A stretch of 64,000 nucleotides of DNA from Sarcocystis neurona (lineage: Eukaryota; Apicomplexa; Conoidasida; Eucoccidiorida; Sarcocystidae), in the NCBI GenBank assembly GCA_000727475.1, contig KL647299.1:47501-111500 (forward strand), read 5' to 3'. The position numbers and the translations under genes are program-made. Below are positions 44,714 to 53,666 of this stretch, in pieces. The notes under the pieces are model-generated. The model did not search any database and was not told where the DNA came from. It worked only from the letters and a program-made list of their open reading frames with translations. The number at the start of each line of letters is the position of its first letter. The stretch's first letter is position 1.

Positions 44714-47700
44714 CGTATGTATNNNNNNNNNNNNNNNNNNNNNNNNNNNNNNNNNNNNNNNNNNNNNNNNNNNNNNNNNNNNNNNNNNNNNNNNNNNNNN
44801 NNNNNNNNNNNNNNNNNNNNNNNNNNNNNNNNNNNNNNNNNNNNNNNNNNNNNNNNNNNNNNNNNNNNNNNNNNNNNNNNNNNNNNNNNNNNNNNNNNNN
44901 NNNNNNNNNNNNNNNNNNNNNNNNNNNNNNNNNNNNNNNNNNNNNNNNNNNNNNNNNNNNNNNNNNNNNNNNNNNNNNNNNNNNNNNNNNNNNNNNNNNN
45001 NNNNNNNNNNNNNNNNNNNNNNNNNNNNNNNNNNNNNNNNNNNNNNNNNNNNNNNNNNNNNNNNNNNNNNNNNNNNNNNNNNNNNNNNNNNNNNNNNNNN
45101 NNNNNNNNNNNNNNNNNNNNNNNNNNNNNNNNNNNNNNNNNNNNNNNNNNNNNNNNNNNNNNNNNNNNNNNNNNNNNNNNNNNNNNNNNNNNNNNNNNNN
45201 NNNNNNNNNNNNNNNNNNNNNNNNNNNNNNNNNNNNNNNNNNNNNNNNNNNNNNNNNNNNNNNNNNNNNNNNNNNNNNNNNNNNNNNNNNNNNNNNNNNN
45301 NNNNNNNNNNNNNNNNNNNNNNNNNNNNNNNNNNNNNNNNNNNNNNNNNNNNNNNNNNNNNNNNNNNNNNNNNATACATATAAGCGTATGTATAAGTGAA
45401 TACACCTGAACGTATATATATATATATATATACGTAGGTATACGTGGATAGAAAAAAGGGTGTACGTCTATAATTATACACACATATATATATATATATA
45501 TATATGTATAAGTATAGCCAGACACGGCTATATACATATATATAAATATATATATATAAGCGAATACCTCTTAAAGTTTATATATATATGTAGGTGTATA
45601 TGTAGGTATACGCGGATAGGAAAAAGGGTATAAGTCTATAATTATATATATGTATAGGTATAGCTGGATACATAGATGTGTATTTGTATATACATATATG
45701 AGTATATGTAAATAAATAAGATGTATCAGTATGTATATATATGTATATGTGTACACGTGCGCATGGGTATGCAGGGGTGTACGGATGTTACGTAGATAAG
45801 GAGGCAGCTGCTCCGGTTTCCTTTCAGGAAAAAAAAATGAGAAGAGAGGCGTTCCCAGGAAGCAAGAAAGGGAGATCAAGAGAGATACATACACACACAT
45901 ACACACACATGTATACACATACACATACATGTACACACATACACATACACGACTATTCACACCGAGAAATACATGCATGTACCCCGTTTGACTGGAGAAG
46001 CGCCTTGTAGTTCATCGGGCACTCTTTCTCCCTTCTTTTTTCGGTTTCTAGGCGGAAACGGGACAAAAAGGGGAGAAGTGTTCCTGGTGCGTACTTCAGG
46101 TGAACATCGATGTTTTCTCTTTCTTGACGAATCCTTCCTTTCGTTTCTTCTTGAATTTTCTCCCGCATCATTTCCCTCTCCATAGCTTTTTCCTCGCGCA
46201 TCTGCTGCCGACGCAGCTGTAGCAGCTCCTCCTCCTGCTGCTTCCGGATTTGCTGCTGCTTCAGAAACTGCTGGTGCTGCTGCTCTAGCCACAGTTCGTT
46301 CTGTCGCTGCTGATCCTGCAACTTCTTCTGGTAGGCTTCCCTGCGACAGCAGCCAAGAAGCAGCAGCAGCAGCGACGTTGCTCAAAGCAGCGCCACCAGC
46401 AGCAAACGACAGCTGCCGACCGCGTTACCCGCAACAGCAACAACGCAGCAGCAGGCGCGACAGTGCCACCACCGACGCGCCCAACAATTGAAGCAGCAAC
46501 AGCAGCAGCATCAAAGGCAGCAGCAGCAGCAGCACGAACAGCCGTGGGACGGACCGTGTGCAGCACCCACTGCGCGCGCGCCCCAGCCGGCGCAGCACCA
46601 GGTGCAGAGCAGCAGCACCAGCAGAGCCGCAGCAGCAGGAGAGTGGCAGCAGCACCAATGGCAGTATCAGCAGAGCAACAACAGCAGAGCAGCAGCAGCT
46701 GCAGACCAGCAGGCCGCGCAGGGACGGGAGCGTCTTTTCTCTTTCCTTTCGAACTCTGTCGCAGCAGAAGATGCCCCTTACGCCTCGAGCTGCGCCCTGT
46801 ATTGCGCAGTAACTCTCTCCTGCTCCTGCGCGTGATTGATCGTTTTCCGCCTCTCCTCGGCTTCCGCATGCGCGTGAGCTGCCTGCGCCTGCGCCCGGCG
46901 AGTCAGCAGCTGCACACACCACCAGCAGCAGCAGCAGCATCGCCACACCAGCAGTAGAAGGTGTCTCGACAATAGCAGCTGAAGCAGCCCCAGCAACGCT
47001 GCGGCGGAGCAGCCGCAGCAACAGCAGCCGGAGCAACCGCAGCAGGAGCAGCAGAAGCAGCTGCAGCGACAGCAACCGCAGCAACAGCGAAACCCGTTGC
47101 AGCGGGATATCATCCAGATCGGTGCTGCCAAGCAGCAGCGGCGAGCGAGCGGCCAGCTGCAGCTCCGCAGCAAGTGAAACAACGCCAGTCGCAGCGTCAC
47201 TAGAAGTGGCACGAGCAGCAGCAACAGCAGCAGCAGTAACCGCAACAGCAGTAGCAGCAGCAGCAGTAACAGCAAGAGCGGTTACAGTAGCAGCACCAGC
47301 TGCAGCAGCACCACCACCAGCGGCACCAGCACCACCACCAGTAGCACCAGCAGCAGCAGCATCATTAGCAGCAGCATCAGTAGCAGCGGCGTCAGCAGCA
47401 GCGGCATCAGCAGAAGCAACAGCGGCCGCGGCAGCAGTAGCAGCCGCAACAGCAGCAGCAAGAGGAGCAGCAGTGACAGCAGGAACAGCTGCAGCAGCAT
47501 TCGAGAAGATGCATAAGAGGCAGGCCGAGAGACAGTGGAGCGAACACCGGAGACGAAGAAGAAGAAGGAGCGCTGCCGTAGAAAAACAAATAACCTTTAG
47601 CGGTCCTACCTCTTCCATCTCCTTTTGAAGCTGCCGCTGCTTCGTTTGTTCTTGCAACTTCGTAATTTCAAACGCCTTTGCTGCATTTGGCGAGGAATCC

Positions 47701-48706
47701 AACTCCTTCAACGCGCGTGCCCCACGTTCGAGAGCAGACGGGTCAACTGCAGCAGAAGAGCCGCAACAGCAGCAGCGCTCCACAGAATCGGTCGCAGCGG
47801 CGGGAGAAGCGCAGAAGAAGAAAAAAAGGCAAACAAACAGGCTTTCTCGTGTACAGACACACACACACATGCAAACTTCCTGCCGTAGATTCTTCTTATG
47901 TTTCACACATTGGAGCCGCCTCGCAAACTCCCACATTCTTCTTCTGTTGCTGCACCGACGCATGCACACGTATACCCATATATAGATAGACACATATATA
48001 AACAATGGATATACATAGATAGACGGACACATATACATAGAGATGGAGACACAGATACAGATATAGAGATATAGATATACATACATATACACGTATAGAT
48101 ATGGATATACATGTACAGATATAGATATAGACGCGAGTTTGTACAGACAGGTACATGCGCATATGGCTATAAATATATAGCTATGCAGATATAGATATGT
48201 TGATATAGAGGTACAGATACAGAGCTATAGATACAGATTTATATATATGTAGATCTATAGATGTAGGTTTACGGATACCAGTACACAGCATTTTTCATGG
48301 GTTCCATCCACGTAGATGTAGACATACACTGCGCCTCAAGTGTATATGAAGACACACACGCCACCACTTCTTTGCGCGTGTAGTTGTATGACAAGGTGCT
48401 GCAGAGAGGACGAGAGTATACCCCAAAGTGCTGCAGAAGAAAGGGGGAGAAAGAGAGAGAGGAGAGCGAGACACCAGCAGGTGAACAGCAGCTGGTGCAA
48501 GAAACCGGCTAGGGAGACCCGGCGGTCTGCGTCTGCGAAGAGACACGTCAGAAAGAGCAGAAAACACGGCCGTGGCAGCAGCAGCAGCAGTTGTTCTTCT
48601 TTCAGCCGGCTGTCAGCTGAAGAGTACAGCAACAGCAGCAACAGCAACAGCGGCAACAGCAACTGCAGTAACAGCAACCGCAGCAACAGTAGCAACAGCA
48701 ACACCA

Positions 48707-48737
<31 letters not shown>

Positions 48738-49665
48738 CAGCAACCGCAGCAGCAGCTTCTATTGTGCACGACCGGAAGTCGAATATACACCGACAGGAAG
48801 AGTAGCAGGAGCGCCAACAGTCGCAACATTAGATAAATACACACAATATACATATGTACATATATATATACAGATATATTATAGGTATTTATCTGATTTA
48901 TATCATACATATCTGTTATCTAGATAAAGCTGTTGTCTGCGTGACACACTTTTGTTGGTGTTATCGTTATACATATATATATATATATATATATGCATGT
49001 AGAGAGCGAGACAGAGGCAGAGAGAGATATATCCACACACATACAAATATACGCAGAGGGACACGTATGTGTGTGTGTGTGTCTGCGTCTCCCATGCATA
49101 CATAAATAGAGAGAAAGAGAGAGAAAGGATGGAAGAGAGAAGAAGAGACAGAGACACCTATATACACATTATATATATATATATATGTATCCATACCCAC
49201 ACCAGTATACCTACGTACATGTACATGTATATGTGTGTGTGTGTGCATCTGCTTATCCCATGCATATACATATATATATATATGTGTGATTTTCATACAG
49301 AGAGAAACACACACAGGCACACATATCCACACACGTACAGACATATGTCTGTGTGTGTGTGTACGGCTGCGTATCTCTTCGGCTCCACACAGAGAAGAAG
49401 AAGTAGAAGGCTTCCTGTGCCAAGGAAGGGAGACGTTTGCAGAGGTCGACAGGAGGAAGACAGAAATGCGGGTGATGATGGGGAGGGAGGACAGAGGTAG
49501 GAAAGGACGCTTGCAACACATACATTTCCCAGTGATGTCTTCGTCATGTCTGCTGCCTCCTCCACGCGATGGAAATTTCAAATTCGGCGCAGAGGGGGAC
49601 GCAGCTGTCGCAGCCGCAGCATTGCCGCTGCCGCTGCTACCGCCTGAGAGACTCGGGAAAAACAT
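35118..49665 (-). CDS. ATAD3-like AAA+ ATPase (mitochondrial inner membrane), complete gene, 12 exons
   Basis: Gene-level entry. Exons, 5' to 3' on the minus strand: 49665-49524, 47746-47610, 46909-46782, 46340-46095, 43645-43522, 41904-41830, 40659-40603, 39909-39863 (tentative), 39051-38869, 38147-37841, 37022-36813, 35351-35118. All phases agree; the product is about 629 residues, close to animal ATAD3. Order of parts: N-terminal [17 protein letters not shown] motif, coiled coil rich in Gln/Glu/Arg (about residues 65-230), membrane helix [20 protein letters not shown] (about 262-281), linker [16 protein letters not shown], Walker A GNPGTGKT (about 370), Walker [12 protein letters not shown] (about 425), sensor-1 region VLATN, and [21 protein letters not shown]3 is a hexamer-forming ATPase of the mitochondrial inner membrane linked to nucleoid, cristae and lipid organisation in animals; its role in coccidia is inferred. 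The start ATG has the A-rich context AAAAATG usual in apicomplexans. Confidence 0.9.
35405..35705. repeat. Tandem TA-rich repeat with TACACAAATGCATATA core
   Basis: Units of about 55-60 bp built on GATATACACAAATGCATATA alternate with TATATA runs, immediately upstream (5' on minus) of the ATAD3 last exon. Confidence 0.7.
36283..36396 (+). pseudogene. Mitochondrial cytochrome b 3'-end fragment (nuclear copy)
   Basis: The plus frame reads [20 protein letters not shown] then [17 protein letters not shown] and a TAA. The hydrophobic start, the MPQ..YI.YGRL pattern and a C-terminal helix resemble the last residues of apicomplexan cytochrome b. The AT-rich, microsatellite-free sequence differs sharply from its surroundings. 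It lies in the last intron of the ATAD3-like gene, on the opposite strand, and lacks the rest of the gene, so it is a nuclear mitochondrial insertion rather than a gene. A search against a coccidian mitochondrial genome would confirm it. Confidence 0.6.
36397..36668 (+). other. Probable mitochondrial rRNA-fragment or spacer DNA (nuclear copy)
   Basis: The stretch following the cytochrome b end keeps the same AT-rich, repeat-free character up to about 36665. Apicomplexan mitochondrial genomes carry scrambled rRNA pieces between their three genes, so this may include such pieces. I cannot assign individual rRNA fragments by eye. Confidence 0.4.
36813..37022 (-). CDS. ATAD3-like gene, exon 11 (arginine finger region, lid)
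   Basis: Acceptor CTTCCTTCACCAG, donor GCCAAG|GTAGTG, 210 nt in phase 0. Encodes [20 protein letters not shown] and ends [18 protein letters not shown] carries the arginine-finger region and FSGR.L is the sensor-2 motif. Confidence 0.94.
37060..37800. repeat. ATAD3 intron 10: TACATA, CTCTCT and TA microsatellites
   Basis: Imperfect TACATATA and CTCTCT repeats fill the intron between exons 10 and 11. No other coding signal was seen. Confidence 0.65.
37841..38147 (-). CDS. ATAD3-like gene, exon 10 (Walker B, sensor 1)
   Basis: Acceptor CCCCGAAG, donor GACAGA|GTAAGA, 307 nt. Encodes [20 protein letters not shown], then the Walker B strand [14 protein letters not shown], a Gly-rich loop ([10 protein letters not shown]) longer than usual, and FCIVLATN (sensor 1). 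Confidence 0.95.
38869..39051 (-). CDS. ATAD3-like gene, exon 9 (Walker A)
   Basis: Acceptor TTCCATCCGCTGAG, donor CGCAC|GTAAGT, 183 nt. Encodes [20 protein letters not shown], a linker helix, and [20 protein letters not shown] with the Walker A P-loop GNPGTGKT. Confidence 0.93.
39170..39500. repeat. Polypurine GAGACAGAGA tract in ATAD3 intron
   Basis: Purine-rich GAGAGAGAC/GACAGAGAC units on the plus strand, which is a CT tract in the sense of the ATAD3 gene, upstream of exon 9. Confidence 0.65.
39814..39827. promoter_or_regulatory. Near-palindrome GGTGTATGTACACC
   Basis: Reverse complement of GGTGTACATACACC. Three variants with GTCTGTACAC or GTACGTACA lie at about 39676, 39839 and 39989, forming a small cluster in an ATAD3 intron. 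Confidence 0.4.
39863..39909 (-). CDS. ATAD3-like gene, tentative exon 8
   Basis: An exon going from phase 0 to phase 2 is needed between exons 7 and 9. Acceptor GACGTATGCAG and a non-standard donor (GGAC|GTCTCA) give [15 protein letters not shown], which fits the length and helical nature of the linker. Other choices exist in 39.05-40.60 kb. Confidence 0.35.
40030..40330. repeat. TACATA/TATATA microsatellite
   Basis: TACATACATATA and TATATA repeats within the intron upstream of the tentative exon 8. Confidence 0.6.
40603..40659 (-). CDS. ATAD3-like gene, exon 7
   Basis: 57 nt, acceptor TTGGTCTGCAG, donor TTCTCA|GTAAGT. Encodes [19 protein letters not shown], matching ARLGKPSLVRETSR, the highly conserved ATAD3 linker between membrane helix and ATPase. 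Confidence 0.92.
40900..41740. repeat. ATAD3 intron 6: TA microsatellites
   Basis: Several TATATA runs (for example 40924-40940, 41200-41225, 41410-41430, 41445-41463) in otherwise unremarkable AT-rich DNA. Confidence 0.65.
41830..41904 (-). CDS. ATAD3-like gene, exon 6 (membrane helix)
   Basis: 75 nt, phase 0 both sides, acceptor GCATGCGCAG, donor TTTGTC|GTGAGT. Encodes [20 protein letters not shown] then LGKFV, the ATAD3 transmembrane helix ([20 protein letters not shown]). Confidence 0.92.
42990..43470 (+). repeat. Degenerate 25-30 bp minisatellite with TTGCTGCTGC core
   Basis: A core of TTGCTGCTGC followed by GAGAGAG-rich spacers repeats about 13 times with unit lengths of roughly 25-30 bp. 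It ends about 50 bp before ATAD3 exon 5, inside the intron. It reads as Gln-rich on the minus strand but no coding role is supported. Confidence 0.75.
43522..43645 (-). CDS. ATAD3-like gene, exon 5
   Basis: Acceptor CACATGCACAG, donor ACGTTG|GTAAGA, 124 nt. Encodes [20 protein letters not shown] then [20 protein letters not shown], matching [20 protein letters not shown]...FVTDWDKVTAT in the human protein. Confidence 0.9.
44723..45373. other. Assembly gap (651 N)
   Basis: Run of N in ATAD3 intron 4. The 20 bases directly left of the gap (44703-44722) and directly right of it (45374-45393) are identical, ATACATATAAGCGTATGTAT. Confidence 0.99.
45374..45670. repeat. Two copies of a ~165-bp TA-rich repeat beside the gap
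   Basis: Phrases ATAAG(T/C)GAATAC, GTAGGTATACG(T/C)GGATAG and GTCTATAATTATA occur in the same order starting near 45393 and again near 45556. The same AAGCG(T/A)A phrase lies left of the gap, so the array probably extends into it. Confidence 0.75.
46095..46340 (-). CDS. ATAD3-like gene, exon 4 (coiled coil)
   Basis: Acceptor GGCTGCTGTCGCAG, donor CTGAA|GTACGC, 246 nt. Encodes [20 protein letters not shown], a Gln/Glu/Arg-rich coiled coil, and [20 protein letters not shown], equivalent to ARAKAERENADI of animal ATAD3. Confidence 0.88.
46385..47605 (+). repeat. CAG/GCA block filling ATAD3 introns 2 and 3
   Basis: Long CAG/AGC/GCA runs on the plus strand, i.e. CTG on the ATAD3 sense strand, flank exon 3 on both sides (46385-46735 and 46920-47500). 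A 555-codon minus frame through here is repeat-driven. Confidence 0.85.
46782..46909 (-). CDS. ATAD3-like gene, exon 3
   Basis: Acceptor GTGTGTGCAG, donor GAGGC|GTAAGG, 128 nt, phase 0 in and 2 out. Encodes [20 protein letters not shown] then [20 protein letters not shown], like the AEERRKTL...QHQARAQYQ coiled-coil segment of ATAD3. Confidence 0.85.
47610..47746 (-). CDS. ATAD3-like gene, exon 2
   Basis: Acceptor TTCTGCTGCAG, donor GAAGAG|GTAGGA, 137 nt. Encodes [20 protein letters not shown] then [20 protein letters not shown]. This matches the ATAD3 N-terminal motif and the start of its coiled coil (FDPTGLERAAKAARELE...KDALNLAQMQEQT). Confidence 0.85.
47960..49520. repeat. ATAD3 intron 1: GATA-type repeats, CAG block, TA/CA microsatellites
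   Basis: ATAGATATA-type repeats at 47975-48280, a CAACAGCAG block at 48570-48760, TATATA runs near 48970 and 49170, and TGTGTG/CACACA parts to 49370. No exon was recognised. Confidence 0.65.
49524..49665 (-). CDS. ATAD3-like gene, exon 1 (start)
   Basis: Begins [20 protein letters not shown] and ends [13 protein letters not shown] at donor GGAAAT|GTATGT, phase 1. The split codon rebuilds Phe of FDPSALERG with exon 2, the equivalent of NFDPTGLERA in human ATAD3A. An acceptor-like GCTGTTGCAG lies about 10 bp upstream of the ATG, so a 5' untranslated exon further right is possible. Confidence 0.8.
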
Positions 49666-49675
49666 TTTTACTTCC

Positions 49676-49801
49676 TGCAACAGCAGCAACAGCAGCAGCA
49701 GCTGTCACCGAGGCATTACCGCAGCAGAGCAGCAACAGAACAACAGCAGCAATACCAGGGCAGCTGCAGCAGCAGCGACTGCAGGAGCAGCAGCAAAGCA
49801 G

Positions 49802-49832
<31 letters not shown>

Positions 49833-49995
49833 GGCAGGGCACCAACAGTGGCAGAGCAGCAGCAGCAGAGCAGCAGCACGAGGAAAGCAGCTACAGAGCA
49901 ACAGCGACGGAGCAACAGGCGTGGCGGGCACTGCTTCAGCAGCAACCGCGCATTTGCAGCGATCTGCCACGGCCCGCAGTAGCGCCGCAGCAGGA
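49676..49995 (+). repeat. CAG/AGC block upstream of the ATAD3 start
   Basis: AGC/CAG runs directly 5' of the ATAD3 start codon. They would be 5' untranslated or promoter sequence of that gene. Confidence 0.7.
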
Positions 49996-50039
49996 GGCAA
50001 TTCTGCAATGCGCGGCACCCCAACGTGTATAAATACCGG

Positions 50040-50250
50040 ATACATTAACACAAATACACCTATTCCATCTAGATATATATATATGTATGTTCATACTTGT
50101 ACATACACACACACACATACACACAGATACATATACATACATGTATATACGTATATATACACACACATATATATATACATAATATATATATGTATATATG
50201 TATATATATTCCGCATATTTACATGCACAGCTCTCCGCTTGTCTAGATTG
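50040..50250. repeat. TA/CACACA microsatellite
   Basis: ACACACACATAC and TATATA repeats upstream of ATAD3. Confidence 0.7.
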
Positions 50251-50308
50251 AGGGGGAAATAGAGGGCGAGAGAGAATAGAGAGAAGTGTCTGCGGTGAGG
50301 AAGTGGAC

Positions 50309-50657
50309 GCATGCGGACTGGTGCGGCATTTTTGCTGAGCAGCGCATGCAGATATTTTCCTCTGAGGACTCACGCAGGTGCACTTCTGCTGCCATTTCTT
50401 CTACGCATGCGAAGTTGCATGCATGCCCTCGTCTCTGACGCTTCTCTTGGAAATTCGCGTAAAGACGCATGCGCATGCGCACTTCTCTTCCGGCCGGCAT
50501 ATCAACACAACGCGGAGAGGCCAACCGCCTGCCCCGCGCTGCCCTCTCACCGCCGGTAGCGCAGCAGGAGAAATAAATACACCCGAGGCGGCAGACACTC
50601 CTGTGACGCTGACATCCACACATATACATAAATCTGCCTACATCTACCTACGCATGC
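50309..50657. promoter_or_regulatory. Cluster of GCATGC sites upstream of ATAD3
   Basis: Eight GCATGC hexamers occur at about 50309, 50344, 50405, 50417, 50421, 50467, 50473 and 50652, in a GC-rich, microsatellite-free stretch 640-990 bp upstream of the ATAD3 start codon. TGCATGC-type sites are known ApiAP2-factor targets and promoter elements in apicomplexans. Promoter function here is inferred from position and density. Confidence 0.4.
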
Positions 50658-51107
50658 AAACTACAGTATAACCTGCCTTTGTACAGATACATATACACAT
50701 ATATATGGATATGAATACACATACACGTATTCACCCGTAAGTGTGCGTGTATATATATATATATATATGCAGGTATATGTATGCGGATATCTATGCGCAG
50801 ATTGACATACTAATATGAACGGATGCGAATCAGAGTCGCATCTGCCAATATATATCTATATATATATATAGGTATGGATATACATGCATGTATTCACCCG
50901 CAGGTGTGTACGTACATATATACATATATATATATCATACAACGCGTGCACAACTGTCTATATACACGTGTATATATATATATGCTTATGTTCACTGTGA
51001 CAAGTTCTCGCCGTGTACGTGTGTATGTATATATGTGAGCAATTTGGAGAAAAAAATACAAAGAGACACTTTTGCTTGAACTCAACTCTTACGCTTCTAT
51101 TTTCAAG

Positions 51108-52978
51108 CCTCACAAGAGACGGAGGACGTACTGAAGAGAACGGAAGAAGAGAAGAAACTTGGAGAGACGCGGAGGATATTCCTCCCCCCGCGATGCTTCT
51201 CTCCAGCAGCTGCTTCTACGCCTACGCGCTGCGCCACACGAGCGGCTGCTGCTGCTGCTTCCCCGCGTTCTTCCGTGCTGCTGCTGTTTCTCTCTGAAAG
51301 ATCTCCTTCTCCTCGGCTGCTGCTGCTGCCCGGCACCCCTCCGCTGCTGCTGCTGCTGACGCTGCCCACTGCTGCGGTTACCCTACGCTTCTGCTGCTGT
51401 CGCTGCTGTTGTCCCCGCCTCTGCTGTCCTGCTGCGGTTACCGCGAGCTGCTGCTGTGGGTGCTGCCCCCCGCTGCTGCATCAGCTGCAGGGTGCAGCCC
51501 GCACGTTGCTGCAGACGCTCTTGTTCTGCTCGCCTTCTGCTGCTGCGCATCCCCTACTGCGCCTGCTCTTGCTGCTGCTGCTCTTGCTGCTGCTCCGCTT
51601 GCTGCTGCTGCTACCACCGACCGCAGGCAATGCGAACGAAGGAAGAAACGAGCTGCTGGTGCAGAGGTTAGATTCGCGCATCCTCTCTGCAACAACAGAA
51701 CCTACATGTGGCAAGTATCCATGTACATAAATACATATATATACAAAGATATCTACCTATATATATATATCTATAGACAGATAGATAGATAGATACGGTG
51801 ACACTTACATATATATACATATATGTCTGTACACATATGTATATTTATGTGAAGGATGGTAGTTATGTATTACAGCTAAAAACGTGTATAGAGGTACACA
51901 GGTGGAGAAGCGCAGAAATACTCGAAGGCATGATCGGTGTTGAAGGAAGATTTGTTCTGCGCACGCCCTCGCATGCACATCGCCCGCACGCAGTTTTGTA
52001 CAGACGCGGAGGTCCTGCTGGTCCTACCATACACATGTGGCACATGTAAATCGACGGAAGTTTCCCGCATGCGCGTAGGCGCATGTCGAGATTTATGTAT
52101 GCAGGGCAAGAGTGTACAACTGTGTAGACATCGTCAACAACGAACAAACGCACGCGGCAACAAGGTAGACAGCACAGCAGCAGTCCAGATCCAGACACGA
52201 GAACAGCAACGCAGAGAGATGTCCGCGTGGAGGAGAAGAAGAAGGAGACAAAAAGGAAGAGGAGGAGTGCGAGGAGAAGGAGAAGACCGCCGTATTTTTT
52301 CCAAGAGAAAACAAGACGTCAGAAATTGAGAAGTACTCTCCCTTGTGGCAGAAGAGGCAAATATACCTCACTGCCGGGAGAAAGAACGATACAGCACACC
52401 CACGCTTCCCGATAGAAAGTGGAAGCGAGAGACAGAGGGAGGTAACGAATGAGGCAGACACAGAATTCTAAAAAATAATGTAACCTTCAAAACGGACGGC
52501 AAGGATTGCCGCACTGTTGCTCAGTAAACGCGAGGCGAGAGCTTCTGACACTGATGACTACTGCTGCTGCGGAACAGGCAGACGAAGAAAATGCCAAGAC
52601 GAAGGGGAAGCGGAAGAAGGAGAATCTTTGCTGGTGTGTGGGGTAGGCGGTTTTGCAGTGAAAATGCTCCTGAAGAAGACTCTTGCTGGTGTGCAGCAGC
52701 CGGCATCGGCTGCTGTTGCTGCTGCAGGTCTCGTGCTGCTGGGGCTGCCCTGCTCCTGCTGCTGCTGCAGGCGCCGCCTGGCTGCTGTGTTTATTACTTC
52801 TGCTGCTGTGTGTGCGTGCTCCTCGTGGGTGTTTGAATGTCGCCGTGCTGTCTTTTGTCGCCTTTTTCTAGCTGCCTCCCTACTGCAGCCGCACGCGTCG
52901 AAGCTGGCGCTGTTGCTGCTCCGTTCGCCACCACACCAACACTTACGCCCGTTCTGCGCCAATTATTCTTCCACTTAG
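51108..52978 (+). CDS. Candidate Leu/Cys-rich gene, two exons (unrecognised)
   Basis: Exon A, 51108-51714: acceptor TCTATTTTCAAG, then SQETEDVLKRTEEEKKLGET, a poly-Leu/Ala/Cys middle from CTG/GCT triplets, and NANEGRNELLVQRLDSRILS at the end, all in one frame, with donor GGCAA|GTATCC. Exon B, 52525-52978: acceptor GTTGCTCAG, matching phase 2, then KREARASDTDDYCCCGTGRR and EGEAEEGESLLVCGVGGFAV, hydrophobic Cys-rich sequence and a stop. Agreement of unique sequence at both ends of exon A and the fitting phase are the support. Poly-Leu runs are what CTG repeats give in this frame. No family is recognised; it would diverge from ATAD3 and share its upstream region. Confidence 0.3.
51715..52524. 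other. TA microsatellite and unassigned sequence
   Basis: TATATA/GATA repeats (51735-51850) and a repeat-poor stretch (51880-52500) without recognised coding; in the candidate model it is the intron. Confidence 0.35.
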
Positions 52979-53101
52979 GAAATGTCTTTTCCCACGGGAA
53001 AAGTTGAATCTCTGGAGCTCGCTCTAACGACTGCAAACGAGGTGCATGCACAGAAGAGCGGCGGGACATGTGCGGACAGAGCGTTTGGGACTCCTGCGCG
53101 C

Positions 53102-53115
53102 GGTGTACATACACC
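53102..53115. promoter_or_regulatory. Near-palindrome GGTGTACATACACC
   Basis: Copy 200 bp from another one at 53302, in repeat-poor GC-rich DNA. Confidence 0.4.
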
Positions 53116-53301
53116 GGCAGATGCACAGCGGGAAGGAAAACAGCGTTCTCGCCTCTGTGGGGTGGTTATTTTTGACTTTGTCTCCGAACGGGAAACACGC
53201 GCATGTCCCACTTCGAAAGTATAGCAACCGGGGAGACGAAAAAAAAGAGAAAGCCGGGAAATCGACGCCAAGGGACGCCAAGGGCCCGAAGCTCTGCGGC
53301 C

Positions 53302-53315
53302 GGTGTACGTACACC
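53302..53315. promoter_or_regulatory. Palindrome GGTGTACGTACACC
   Basis: Perfect 14-bp palindrome, exactly 200 bp after the copy at 53102. Confidence 0.4.
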
Positions 53316-53666
53316 ACGAGTTCAGGACAATCGACTTCTGCTGCTACCCAACGCAGCAACACCTCCGGCCCGGAGCCGCAGAAGATGCCTCCGTCAGAAC
53401 GACCAGAGAAATTAAAAGGACAACCAGAAATAAAAACAATATATGTGCATGCATGCTGCTGCTAAAAATGAAGAAGACAACGAAACAATGCTACTGCTAC
53501 TACTGTACACAGCTGCAGCCCCACCACACTCGCATGCTCTCTTTTTTTCCGTCGGCTCTTTGCGGAGCCCTGCTGCGAGTGTGTGCTGCAGCTGCCGATT
53601 AACATGTGGATATATTGCTACTTGAGCTGCTGCTTCCGCCTTCTTGCTTCTTTATCGGCATTTCAG

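Noticed and set aside
44597..45537. Four open frames spanning the N run
   Set aside because: They exist only because N is not read as a stop.
46425..48092. 555-codon minus-strand open frame
   Set aside because: It strings ATAD3 exon 2 together with CTG-repeat introns; the ATAD3 reading of exon 3 is in another frame, so the long frame is repeat-driven.
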